From: an uncultured Spirochaetales bacterium
GTDB lineage: Bacteria; Spirochaetota; Spirochaetia; Sphaerochaetales; Sphaerochaetaceae
Reading direction: 5' to 3'
DNA length: 64,000 nt
NCBI GenBank assembly: GCA_944393005.1
Contig: CALXYO010000006.1
Location: 62,001 to 126,000 of the forward strand
Numbering within the stretch: position 1 is the first letter of the stretch; the number at the start of each line of letters is the position of its first letter. The position numbers and the translations under genes are program-made. The notes under the pieces were generated by a model, which was not told where the DNA came from, ran no database searches, and saw nothing but the letters and a program-made list of their open reading frames with translations. Shown in pieces: positions 7,607 to 16,044 of the stretch.

Positions 7607-8743
7607 ATGAGAAGGATTTATTTTGACAACGGGGCAACAAGTTATCCTAAAGCTCCGGGAGTCAGCAGGGCTGTCAGCCGGTTTCTGGATGAAGAGTGCG
7701 TGAACGTCAACAGGACATACGGCAGCAGAGGAAGGAAAGAAGAGGAGAACCTGTTTTCAATGCGTGAGAAAACAGCAGAGGTGTTCGGTGCCACCGGCAG
7801 GATACCTGTATTCTCTTCCGGTCTCACAGAAAGCATGAACACAATCATCTCAGGCTTTCTTACTGACAGGGATCATGTGATCACAACCTCATTTGAGCAC
7901 AATGCAGTGCTGAGGGCTCTTACCCTTCACAACATATCTTTTTCCCTGCTGCCAGATGACGGCAGGGGCAACACGCTTTTCGACAGCTTCAACTCTCTTG
8001 TCCGGAGCAATACCAGGGCACTCATAATAAACGCTGCCTCAAACGTCAGCGGTATAACTGCGGACCTCGAGAAAGCTGCCGAGTGCGCATCATCCCATGA
8101 CCTGGCACTGATAGTTGACAGCGCGCAGGCATCCCCGTTCTGCAGCATGGACTTCAATGCACTTGGCATAAGCGCACTGGCTTTCACCGCGCACAAAGGC
8201 TTCATGGGGCCGGAAGGTCTTGGCGGCATGATACTCAGCGATGATTTCGCAGAGCATCTTACGCCTCTCATTGCCGGAGGAACGGGAAGCATCTCGGACA
8301 GTCTTGATATGCCATCCTTCCTGCCCGACAAGTTCGAGGCCGGAACTCTGAACACTCCTGCCTTATGCGGTTTTGATGCCGCACTGGATTATTACACTGC
8401 AAACAAGGACTCCCTCTCAGCCAGACTCTCTGATGTCAAGGTATCCCTTTACGAAAAACTGAGAGGCATAAACGGAATATCCGTTGCAGGTGAATTTGTG
8501 CCTGAGCGTCATACTGCCCTCTTCTCCGTCATCACAGAGAACAAAGATCCGGCACAGGTATGCTGGGCTCTGAGCGAGAGAAGAGGAATTGAGACAAGAG
8601 TCGGCCTCCACTGCGCTCCCCTTGCACACAAGGCACTGGGTACTTATCCACAGGGAACACTGCGCATCTCCGCATCTCCTTTCACGAGTGATGAGGAGAT
8701 AGAAATACTTGCAGCAACACTTGATGAGGTTATCAATGAATGA
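7607..8743 (+). CDS. Cysteine desulfurase / selenocysteine lyase-like PLP enzyme
   Basis: 378 residues, class V aminotransferase fold. [15 protein letters not shown] is the standard N-terminus; the PLP lysine is in [11 protein letters not shown] (Lys197), and the catalytic Cys is in [11 protein letters not shown] (Cys336). Such CsdB/SufS-like enzymes release sulfur from cysteine or selenium from selenocysteine as an enzyme-bound persulfide or perselenide. Its place divergent to yedE and followed by an XdhC/YqeB-like gene indicates that it delivers S or Se to the Mo cofactor of the xanthine dehydrogenase-like enzymes. I chose the ATG at 7607 because homologs begin M-x-x-IYFDN; an earlier in-frame ATG at 7562 lies on the promoter. 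No strong ribosome site precedes 7607, in line with a leaderless or near-leaderless transcript. Confidence 0.85.
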   Translation: MRRIYFDNGATSYPKAPGVSRAVSRFLDEECVNVNRTYGSRGRKEEENLFSMREKTAEVFGATGRIPVFSSGLTESMNTIISGFLTDRDHVITTSFEHNAVLRALTLHNISFSLLPDDGRGNTLFDSFNSLVRSNTRALIINAASNVSGITADLEKAAECASSHDLALIVDSAQASPFCSMDFNALGISALAFTAHKGFMGPEGLGGMILSDDFAEHLTPLIAGGTGSISDSLDMPSFLPDKFEAGTLNTPALCGFDAALDYYTANKDSLSARLSDVKVSLYEKLRGINGISVAGEFVPERHTALFSVITENKDPAQVCWALSERRGIETRVGLHCAPLAHKALGTYPQGTLRISASPFTSDEEIEILAATLDEVINE

Positions 8744-9638
8744 ATACGTGAATATTTATGAAGAACTTGGAAAAAGACTTGCCTATGAGCAGGTGACGGT
8801 CTCTGTCAGCATTGATGATGACGGCAATGCACATGAATATATCGGACAGGATGGAGAGTACACAAGCACGTTCACTTATCCTGTCCATCTTGTTCTCTTC
8901 GGAGGCGGTCATATAGCACAGTCACTTGTCCCGGTCGCACTGCAATGCGGTCTCAAGGTGACGGTCATCGATGACAGGATGGAGATGAAGGACTGCTTTC
9001 CGCCATTGATTGAATTCATCCATGCTTCATTCGACAAGCTTCCAGCAAGAAAGCTTAATAAAATAGTGAATCCATATTTCTGTATTTTCACGCACGGGCA
9101 TTCTCATGACAGTGAATGTTTGTACTACTGCCTGAAAAGAAAAAGCTCCTATATCGGAATGATAGGTTCAAAAAACAAAATAAAATACTGCTTTGAACAG
9201 ATGAAAGAGAAAGGAATAAGTGAAAAGAAGCTTTCAAAGGTGCACAGTCCGATAGGGCTTGCAATAAACGCAGTCACCCCGCAGGAAATTGCTGTATCGA
9301 TACTGGGAGAAATAATTTCAGTATACAGGAGGGAGAAGAATGCCTGTATAGTCAGCCCCTCCCTCATAAAGACTCTTGCATCTGAAAAGAACTGCGTGAT
9401 CTGCAGAGTGCTGAAGGCATCGGGGTCAACTCCGGCCAGGGAAGGTCAGATCCTTATTGTATATTCACCTTCCATGACATGCGGCACAATAGGAGGCGGT
9501 GCGCTTGAAGAGGAAGCAAGAGAGGAAGCCGCACGGTGCACAGGCTCATACATAAAGACTTATGACCTCAGCAGGGATGGAGAACTCGGCATGACATGCG
9601 GAGGAGAAGTCACAGTGCTTTTCAGTTATCGAGCATGA
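8736..9638 (+). CDS. XdhC/CoxI-type maturation factor with domains in reversed order
   Basis: 300 residues. A Rossmann domain with a dinucleotide loop, [12 protein letters not shown] followed by VTVIDDR, lies at about residues 46-75 and continues through FTHGHSHD and YIGMIGSK. The CoxI-like part ([32 protein letters not shown] and GMTCGGEV) forms the C-terminal 80 residues. In the usual XdhC the CoxI part comes first. These proteins hold and sulfurate or selenate Mo cofactor before insertion into xanthine dehydrogenase-like enzymes; YqeB is the selenium-linked branch. It overlaps the desulfurase gene by 8 bases, a natural partner as sulfur or selenium donor. The gene converges on the cysteine desulfidase gene with a 17-base overlap of the 3' ends. 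Confidence 0.8.
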   Translation: MNEYVNIYEELGKRLAYEQVTVSVSIDDDGNAHEYIGQDGEYTSTFTYPVHLVLFGGGHIAQSLVPVALQCGLKVTVIDDRMEMKDCFPPLIEFIHASFDKLPARKLNKIVNPYFCIFTHGHSHDSECLYYCLKRKSSYIGMIGSKNKIKYCFEQMKEKGISEKKLSKVHSPIGLAINAVTPQEIAVSILGEIISVYRREKNACIVSPSLIKTLASEKNCVICRVLKASGSTPAREGQILIVYSPSMTCGTIGGGALEEEAREEAARCTGSYIKTYDLSRDGELGMTCGGEVTVLFSYRA

Positions 9639-10896
9639 TCTTCAGGATTTCGGCATCGGTCTCCTTCATTCCTTCACGTCCGACTCTTCCGAAACTCTCG
9701 ATTGTCTTCTCGATGTCGGAATTGACAAGACCTTCACCGCCTTTGAAGCAATTGCCTTCCTTTGTCATCTCATAACTCAGGATCGCAGCTTCAAGAGCTG
9801 AGGATATTTTTGCAGCGCAGCTGGGTTTCGCACCGTCACACACAATACCGCCGACATTCGCAAGCACATCCGTGATTGTCTGGCTTATTTCCTCATCACT
9901 GCCGCCGAGCAGAAAACAGATACCGGCAGCTGCACCTGTTGCGGCATTCACCGCACCGCAGAATGCGGACAGAGGCCCTATGTATCTTTTCTGATGCACC
10001 GCAATGAGGTTTGAAAGCGCAAGAGCTCTCACAAGTTCCTCATGACTTTTCTTATATTCTTTCGCATACTCTATTACAGGAAGCGAAACCGTAAGTCCCT
10101 GATTGCCGGAGCCCGAATTTATTATTACAGGCAGAGAACAGCCGGACATTCTGGCATCGGAACCGGCAGCAGCCATTGCGCGTGCCCTGATCCTGACATC
10201 GGAGGCATCGTAATGAGTCAGAAGCGTGCGGCCGACAGAAACACCGTATTTCCGTGACAGACCTTCTCTTGCAATTGCACTGTTGTATTCAATCTGGCGT
10301 GTTATAACCTTGTCTATGGCAGCCAGAGGGACATTCTTTGCAAAGTCTATGATGCGGCAGACAGAAAGTGAACTTCTGTCCGTCTTCATTTCGTTTTCAT
10401 TTGCACATGACTTCTTGTCAATTATGACTTTTTCATCTTTTTCCAGTCTGGTAATGTTCGTGTGTTCTCCGGAGACTATGCACAGGGCAGAATGTCCGTC
10501 CTTTTCTCCAGCAATTTCTATATAAAGAGAGGGAACTCCTGTCGCAAGGCACACAGATGCATACCCCTCCACGATAAGCCTCTTAGTCTCTTCTATCTGG
10601 TCCTCTGAGATACACGACAGGACCTCCAGAACAAGATCCGCACGACCGCCGAGAGTACCGAGTATTGCAGCAGCCTCAATACCTTTCATTCCACCTGAAT
10701 TCGGAACTGTGACAGCCTTGACGTTCTTTATTATATTCCCGCTTGTCCTTATTTTTATATGGGACGGGATGCTGCCAAGTGTCTGTCTCATCATGCTTGC
10801 AGCATAGGCGATCGCGATCGGTTCGGTACAGCCCAGTGCAGGCTGAAGCTCTTCATTCAGAATTTCCCAAAAAGTATCGAAATATTCCTGACTCAT
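9622..10896 (-). CDS. cyuA: L-cysteine desulfidase (CyuA/CdsB, UPF0597 family)
   Basis: 424 residues, the family length. The likely [4Fe-4S] ligands are visible: Cys23 in LGCTEPIAIA, then Cys353 and Cys360 in VCDGAKPSCAAKIS; the serine-dehydratase-alpha-like core shows PVIINSGSGNQGLTV. The enzyme breaks L-cysteine to pyruvate, ammonia and sulfide. In this setting it could supply sulfide for cofactor sulfuration or simply use cysteine as carbon and nitrogen source. It is a single gene with an ATG at 10896, convergent with the maturation gene and separated from xdhD by about 230 bases. Confidence 0.88.
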   Translation of the reverse strand: MSQEYFDTFWEILNEELQPALGCTEPIAIAYAASMMRQTLGSIPSHIKIRTSGNIIKNVKAVTVPNSGGMKGIEAAAILGTLGGRADLVLEVLSCISEDQIEETKRLIVEGYASVCLATGVPSLYIEIAGEKDGHSALCIVSGEHTNITRLEKDEKVIIDKKSCANENEMKTDRSSLSVCRIIDFAKNVPLAAIDKVITRQIEYNSAIAREGLSRKYGVSVGRTLLTHYDASDVRIRARAMAAAGSDARMSGCSLPVIINSGSGNQGLTVSLPVIEYAKEYKKSHEELVRALALSNLIAVHQKRYIGPLSAFCGAVNAATGAAAGICFLLGGSDEEISQTITDVLANVGGIVCDGAKPSCAAKISSALEAAILSYEMTKEGNCFKGGEGLVNSDIEKTIESFGRVGREGMKETDAEILKIMLDN

Positions 10897-11068
10897 AAGT
10901 GAATTCTAACATAAACGGGAAGTAAAATTTAAGATGATTTCTCTTTTTTTGCATCAGGCAGTCCATCAGATGCAAAAGGATCAGGAATTGTAAGTCAGAA
11001 ACATTTTGTAAGGCACAGATACTAATTCCATTACTCATTGTATTTTATGGAATAATCTGCATATAGAC

Positions 11069-11095
11069 AGGCCGGATGATTTTCTCATCCGGCCT
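11069..11095. terminator. Strong hairpin after xdhD
   Basis: AGGCCGGATGA, loop TTTTC, TCATCCGGCCT is a perfect 11-base-pair stem located 30 bases after the xdhD stop. It has no T run on the minus strand, so it may be a rho-independent terminator of weak class or a 3' stabilising hairpin. Confidence 0.5.
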
Positions 11096-11124
11096 TAAGT
11101 CAAATTGCCTTACAATGTCGCCTC

Positions 11125-14001
11125 TCAGATTTTTCCAAGAGCACGGAGTATCTTTTCCGGTGTGATCGGCCAGCTGCGGACCCTCGCTCCCACCGCATCA
11201 TATATTGCGTTGGCAATAGCAGGGGCCGCACCGTTCGTGGCGATCTCTGAAATGCTCTTCGCACCGAAAGGACCATACTGGTCATTGACGTCAATGAGAA
11301 CAGCTTTGAAATCCTCCGGAGCTTCCTCAATCATGGGCACGCCGTAGTCCGTGAAATCAGCACTGATGCACTTGCCGTTCTCGTCAAGCACCATATCTTC
11401 ATAGAGTGTGTGACCGATACTCTTCTGGGCCGCACCGTACATCTGACAGAGGGCAAGCTCGGGATTGATCGGAGTTCCTGCATCCTGAAGTGCATAGAAT
11501 TTCTGGACACGGATCTCACCGGTAACCTTGTTCACCGCAACCTGTGCGAAATGCGCACCGTAAGGGATTGCGGAGTTGCCGGTTGCAAAAGTGCCGGTTC
11601 CTATGATGGCACCCCTTCCGTCCCCGGCAAGGGAATCGTGGCTGAGCTTCTCATAGCTGAGTCTTGCACCGCTCTTTGCACAGACTATGAAGCCGGGTGC
11701 CTCGACATCCAGATCCTTCACATCCTCATTCATCTGAAGAGCCGCCTCGGCAAGCATCTTCTCCTTCAGATCCTTCACCGCATTGAGACTGGCATTGCCT
11801 GAGAAATACGTACCGCTTGATGCATATGCACCTGTGTCGAAGAGACAGCTGTCGGTATCGCCGGATACAACAGTCACGCGGGAAGGATCCACCTTCAACA
11901 GCTCGCATACTATCTTCGCAGAAATCGTATCAAGTCCTGTTCCGATATCAGCACCGCCTGAAAGCAGGACTATGCTGCCGTCCGGCAGGAGCTTGCACTG
12001 TGCATTTGACTGGTCAAGGCCCGGCAGTCCCGATCCCTGCTGGATCATGGCAAAACCTTTTCCGATTTCCCAGTCCGGATCCGGCGATTTCTCCCTGACT
12101 CCCCATCTGATCATCTCGGCACCTTTCTTCAGTGCTTCCTTCACACCGCAGGAGCCGACAGGAACAACCGTGCCTTCCCTTCCTTCGCCCAGGCCCTTCA
12201 GGATTTCAAGCATGTAGCCTTCATCGACAACATTCTTCAGTGCCATCTCAAGCGGATCAACGCCGAGCTTGTGTGCAAGCTCATCCATTGCACTCATGAT
12301 CGCGAAATAACCCTTGGGAGCACCGTATCCCTGGTATGCACCGGCCGGCGGTATGTTGGTGTAATAGGTTGTCAGGTCGTAATACATGTTCTCGACCTTG
12401 AAGAGAGGCAGGGTCTTGCTGCTTGCATTCATCGGAACAGTGAGGCAGTGGTTGCCGTAAGGACCTGTATTTGCCCTGACATCCATATAGATGCCTGTTA
12501 TCCTGCCATCCTTGTTTCCCGACATTTTCACCGTAAGTCTCATCGGATGACGGGTCGAATTTGCAATGAACTCTTCTTCCCTTGTATTGCGGTAATAAAT
12601 GTTCTTTCCGGTCAGCCATGTCGCATAGCCGCACAGATCCTCCACGAGAATATCCTGCTTTGAACCGTAGCCGCCGCCGACTCTTTCCTTTATCACATGG
12701 ACCTTGTTTTCCGGAATCCGGCATACAGTGGCGACAATTCTGCGCACATGGTATGGAACCTGCGTTGAGCAGTGAAGCACAAGACGGCCGTTCTCCATCC
12801 TGCTGTAGCATACATGCGGCTCCAGAGGCGTGCACTGCACCTGGCTGGTCTGGTATGTAGCCTCGACAACAGCGTCGCTTTCACGGAAAGCCTTTTCCAC
12901 ATCGCCGATTCCACCGTGGGCACCGGCCGCGATGTTGTGTCTTATGTCCCCGTGGAGAGGGAACTGGTAAATCACCTGACCGTCCCTTTCATCCGCATTC
13001 CTGTTGTACTCATCAAGATTGTCGGGAGCACCTGAAACATAGGACACCTTGCCGTTATGCACTAGTGATGCACCATCTGCAATCGCTTCCTCTACAGTGA
13101 ACACAGGTTTCAACGGCTCGTATTCCACATGTATCAGCGACAATGCCTTAAGCGCTGTCTCCTCATCCTTTGCGACTACTGCGGCAACCCTGTCGCCAAC
13201 ATGACGCACCTTGCGGTTGAAGAGTCTTCTGTCATAAGGACTGGGCTCGGGGTTTCCCTGACCGGCCTGCATGTAATACACATCAGGACAGTTCTCATGA
13301 GTGATGACAGCTTCCACACCTTCAAGGGCTTCGGCTTCCTTCGTGTCGATTTTCCTGATATAAGCCATGGCGTATGGGGAGCGGAGGACCTTGAGGACAT
13401 ATGAGCCTGGTTCAACCTTGTCTTCCACAAACACCTTGTCACCCGAGACAAGAGCATAGCCGTCGACCTTGTCCATCGGCTTTCCGATGTAGCTGAGGTT
13501 ATCGCGGAAGGTGGGACTCACAGCACTCTGGTACATGCCGGTTTTCCTCTTCTCCTGCACAAGGCGGACAGCAAGATAGAAATGCTCATAGCCCGCATCC
13601 CTTATGAAGAGGGATGAAAGGGCCTCCTTCACATCATATCTTGCCGCATCTGGCTTTCTCTCAAGCAGATGAGTGAGGATCAGGGCCGCTGTGGGGGAAT
13701 TGTATGCGCTCTGGACGACACCGGCTTTTATCATGGCCTCCTGCACGTCATTCAGCGCCTTTCCCTTCTTCAGCGATTCGGCAGTCCTGACATCAGCTCC
13801 TTCAAGCTGGAAGCAGAGCATGAGATTTGAAGAACGCGGCATTCCGTTGTAAATGATTATGTCACTGCCTGTGAAACCTTCGCCGTCATCGCTGTCGCGC
13901 ACCGTGACACAGCCGTGTGCATACAGGGCTTCACGGACGCGCTGATCCGGCTCAAGGTTCCATGTCACTTTCTTATTGTTGAGGGTGAAGGAAATATTCA
14001 T
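11125..14001 (-). CDS. xdhD: XdhD-type molybdenum hydroxylase with degenerate ferredoxin domain
   Basis: 958 residues, close to E. coli XdhD. Residues 1 to about 150 have the fold of the [2Fe-2S] subunit but none of the eight cluster cysteines: positions that read CGEGECGAC in the real FeS subunit are DGEGFTGSD here, QCGFC is QSAYN, and CRC is lost in FIRDAGY. This loss is a family trait of XdhD, not a defect. The rest is the Mo-binding part: ERVGGGYGSKQDI, AGAYQGYGAPKG and the catalytic-glutamate loop PFGAKSISEIATNG. XdhD is a purine (hypoxanthine/xanthine-type) hydroxylase of anaerobic purine breakdown. It overlaps ygfM by ATGA and is the last gene of xdhA-xdhC-xdhB-ygfM-xdhD. Electrons must pass to separate FeS/FAD partners. 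Confidence 0.93.
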   Translation of the reverse strand: MNISFTLNNKKVTWNLEPDQRVREALYAHGCVTVRDSDDGEGFTGSDIIIYNGMPRSSNLMLCFQLEGADVRTAESLKKGKALNDVQEAMIKAGVVQSAYNSPTAALILTHLLERKPDAARYDVKEALSSLFIRDAGYEHFYLAVRLVQEKRKTGMYQSAVSPTFRDNLSYIGKPMDKVDGYALVSGDKVFVEDKVEPGSYVLKVLRSPYAMAYIRKIDTKEAEALEGVEAVITHENCPDVYYMQAGQGNPEPSPYDRRLFNRKVRHVGDRVAAVVAKDEETALKALSLIHVEYEPLKPVFTVEEAIADGASLVHNGKVSYVSGAPDNLDEYNRNADERDGQVIYQFPLHGDIRHNIAAGAHGGIGDVEKAFRESDAVVEATYQTSQVQCTPLEPHVCYSRMENGRLVLHCSTQVPYHVRRIVATVCRIPENKVHVIKERVGGGYGSKQDILVEDLCGYATWLTGKNIYYRNTREEEFIANSTRHPMRLTVKMSGNKDGRITGIYMDVRANTGPYGNHCLTVPMNASSKTLPLFKVENMYYDLTTYYTNIPPAGAYQGYGAPKGYFAIMSAMDELAHKLGVDPLEMALKNVVDEGYMLEILKGLGEGREGTVVPVGSCGVKEALKKGAEMIRWGVREKSPDPDWEIGKGFAMIQQGSGLPGLDQSNAQCKLLPDGSIVLLSGGADIGTGLDTISAKIVCELLKVDPSRVTVVSGDTDSCLFDTGAYASSGTYFSGNASLNAVKDLKEKMLAEAALQMNEDVKDLDVEAPGFIVCAKSGARLSYEKLSHDSLAGDGRGAIIGTGTFATGNSAIPYGAHFAQVAVNKVTGEIRVQKFYALQDAGTPINPELALCQMYGAAQKSIGHTLYEDMVLDENGKCISADFTDYGVPMIEEAPEDFKAVLIDVNDQYGPFGAKSISEIATNGAAPAIANAIYDAVGARVRSWPITPEKILRALGKI

Positions 14002-14702
14002 GCATTCACCTCCTTCATGAGACGCCCGGCTTCCTCCAGGGCAAGGTATTTCTTGTATTCTCCGCTGCCGGTTATATCATCCCTGTATTCAAGTTTTTCA
14101 AGTTCATCCACAGACAATGCGATCCCTGATGATTTCACACAGGCGAAAACCCCGCGGGAAGATGCGGCGATGTTGAGCGCACTGTGACTTGATGCGCTGC
14201 GCGAAAAACGTTTCAATGCGACTTTCACATCAGATGGAATGCTGACCGAAAGGATGAGACAGCTGCAACCGCCCTTTCTCACATAATCCTCAAGAGGAAT
14301 GGAAGCTAGACCTCTCGTACCATAGACTGTGAGAGATGCACCGGATGCAAGCAGTGACGGGATGAGATAACTGTCATCCCTCACGCACGCTATGTTCCCT
14401 CCTATCGTGGCCTGATTCCGCAGTGCCTGGCTTGCCATCAGATGTACAGCCTTCCTCAGCCATTCGGGGGAAAAGCCGCACTCAAGAATCTCCTGGAATG
14501 TCACAGCCGCCCCGATGACGAGAAAGCCTCCCTCCTTTTTAATCTCATGTGAAAGAATTGAGTTCACATCAATGAGTGATTTGACCTTGCCCACACTGCT
14601 GCCAAGGCGCAGGATCTCACTGCCGCCTGCAAAGTAGACAGCTCCTTTTTCCTTCAGGCTGAAAGCTTCCTGAAGCTCTGAAGCTTTGAAGATTTCCCTC
14701 AC
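13998..14702 (-). CDS. ygfM: YgfM, FAD-binding subunit partner of XdhD
   Basis: 234 residues. It has the CO dehydrogenase/xanthine dehydrogenase FAD-binding fold: the pyrophosphate loop YFAGGSEIL near residue 25 and the second motif RNQATIGGNIACVRDDS near 95. The domain is shorter than XdhB and matches E. coli YgfM in size and in its neighbourhood with xdhD. It is expected to accept electrons from the Mo enzyme. GTG at 14702 is preferred because a strong AAGGAGG lies 5 bases upstream; the in-frame GTG at 14708 would lie on top of that site. Confidence 0.85.
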   Translation of the reverse strand: MREIFKASELQEAFSLKEKGAVYFAGGSEILRLGSSVGKVKSLIDVNSILSHEIKKEGGFLVIGAAVTFQEILECGFSPEWLRKAVHLMASQALRNQATIGGNIACVRDDSYLIPSLLASGASLTVYGTRGLASIPLEDYVRKGGCSCLILSVSIPSDVKVALKRFSRSASSHSALNIAASSRGVFACVKSSGIALSVDELEKLEYRDDITGSGEYKKYLALEEAGRLMKEVNA

Positions 14703-14719
14703 ATTCACCTCCTTGATCT

Positions 14720-15583
14720 TTATTCTATGATCTGGTTTTCCGGCATTCCGGCCGCCGTCAGGATGAAATGCTCAAGCATGCGCCTTGTGGTATTGCGTCT
14801 GTACTGCGGCATTGCATGCGGACTGATCGCATCATTCCAGGAATCGAGGAAGGACGGAAGCACGTCCTGCACCTCATCTATCCTCTTGCCTTTCAGGATG
14901 TTCTCGCTTTCCCTGCTGCGTATCACCTTCGGGCCCGCGGCACCGGATGCGGCACGGAAGTCAGTGATCACACCCTCTTCAATTGTGATGAGAGAAGACA
15001 GGGACAACTTGGAGATCGCATTGGCCTTTCTGGTTCCGATTTTCCTGTAATAGGCATACGAATAGCTTACCGGAGGGATTATGATCTTGTAGATGATTTC
15101 GTCATCCCTCAATGCGGTTTTCTTTGATCCGAGAATGAACTCATCAAGCGGCATTATGCGCTCTTCATCACAATTTCTGAGAACGATCTCGGCATCCAGA
15201 AGAATGAGAGGCTGCGGAAGATCTCCCTTCGGAGATGCATTGCCTATGTTTCCACCTATCGTGGCTGTGTTCCTCAGTGCGATGGCACCCATGCGGGAGG
15301 CGGCATTCTTCACATGCCATGGCATGAACGGGCACTGAGAGATCTCATCCGGTGTCGCAAGAGCCATGATCTCTACGGATCCGTCATCCTTCTGCCTTAT
15401 GCCTCTGAGCTCCTCAAGTTTTGAGATGATCATTACCGGGAACGGGAATGCCGGTGTGATGCCGATTCCCTGTTTGTACTGGACCATCAGGTCGGAACCT
15501 CCCGCAAGAGGACGGGCCCCGGTTTCCCTTCTTATCTTCAGCGCTTCCTCAAGAGAGGATGGAATATAACATTTTTCTACCAT
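14720..15583 (-). CDS. xdhB: Xanthine dehydrogenase FAD-binding subunit
   Basis: 287 residues. Typical motifs: TGARPLAGGSDLMVQYKQG near residue 20 binds the FAD pyrophosphate and RNTATIGGNIGNASPKGD near 105 is the second FAD motif; SYAYYRKIGTRKANAISK belongs to the C-terminal part of the subunit. It takes electrons from the FeS subunit and passes them to NAD or another acceptor. The start overlaps the stop of xdhC by 7 bases. Together with xdhC and xdhA it forms a three-subunit enzyme. Confidence 0.92.
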   Translation of the reverse strand: MVEKCYIPSSLEEALKIRRETGARPLAGGSDLMVQYKQGIGITPAFPFPVMIISKLEELRGIRQKDDGSVEIMALATPDEISQCPFMPWHVKNAASRMGAIALRNTATIGGNIGNASPKGDLPQPLILLDAEIVLRNCDEERIMPLDEFILGSKKTALRDDEIIYKIIIPPVSYSYAYYRKIGTRKANAISKLSLSSLITIEEGVITDFRAASGAAGPKVIRSRESENILKGKRIDEVQDVLPSFLDSWNDAISPHAMPQYRRNTTRRMLEHFILTAAGMPENQIIE

Positions 15584-16044
15584 AAGCCCTTTCCCTTCTT
15601 AGCTGCGAGTAAAATCGAATCGACTATCAGATCATAACCTGTACAGCGGCAGATATTCCCGCTGATGGCCGCTCTGACCTCATCTTCATCCGGATCACTG
15701 TTGACAAGCAGCAGAGCCTGGGCAGCCATGACCATGCCGGGAATGCAGAAACCGCACTGCACGGCCCCGCCTTCGGCAAACGCATCGATTATGCACTGAC
15801 CCTGAGGCGTATCGCGGAGTCCTTCGATCGTTATGATCTCATCTCCCGCAACCGCTCCGACCGGAATGATGCAGCTTGTGACAAGCTTTCCGTTCCTCAG
15901 AACGGAACATGCACCGCATTCACCTTCTCCGCAGCCTTCCTTGGTACCGGTGAGATCAAGATCTTCCCTTATCACATCAATGAGCCTTGTCAGGGGATTG
16001 CCCTCGAACCTGACAAGTTTTCCATTCAGCTTGAATTCTATCAT
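15577..16044 (-). CDS. xdhC: Xanthine dehydrogenase iron-sulfur subunit
   Basis: 155 residues, complete two-cluster [2Fe-2S] subunit. The N-terminal plant-ferredoxin cluster shows CGEGECGACSVLRNGK and a later C in VTSCIIP; the alpha-helical cluster shows VQCGFCIPGMVM and NICRCTGYD. It transfers electrons from the Mo site to the FAD subunit. Its start overlaps the xdhA stop (ATGA) and its end overlaps the xdhB start. This is the structural xdhC of E. coli naming, not the XdhC chaperone family. It may also serve XdhD, which lacks its own clusters. Confidence 0.93.
   Translation of the reverse strand: MIEFKLNGKLVRFEGNPLTRLIDVIREDLDLTGTKEGCGEGECGACSVLRNGKLVTSCIIPVGAVAGDEIITIEGLRDTPQGQCIIDAFAEGGAVQCGFCIPGMVMAAQALLLVNSDPDEDEVRAAISGNICRCTGYDLIVDSILLAAKKGKGLW

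Noticed and set aside
6478..7626. 382-residue open frame opposite yedE
   Set aside because: It is antisense to a clear YedE gene, is rich in Pro/Arg/Ser as frames opposite membrane genes are, and matches no family.
11125..14001. Cys loss in XdhD as a new defect
   Set aside because: From memory E. coli XdhD has the same substitutions at these places, so it is a family trait.
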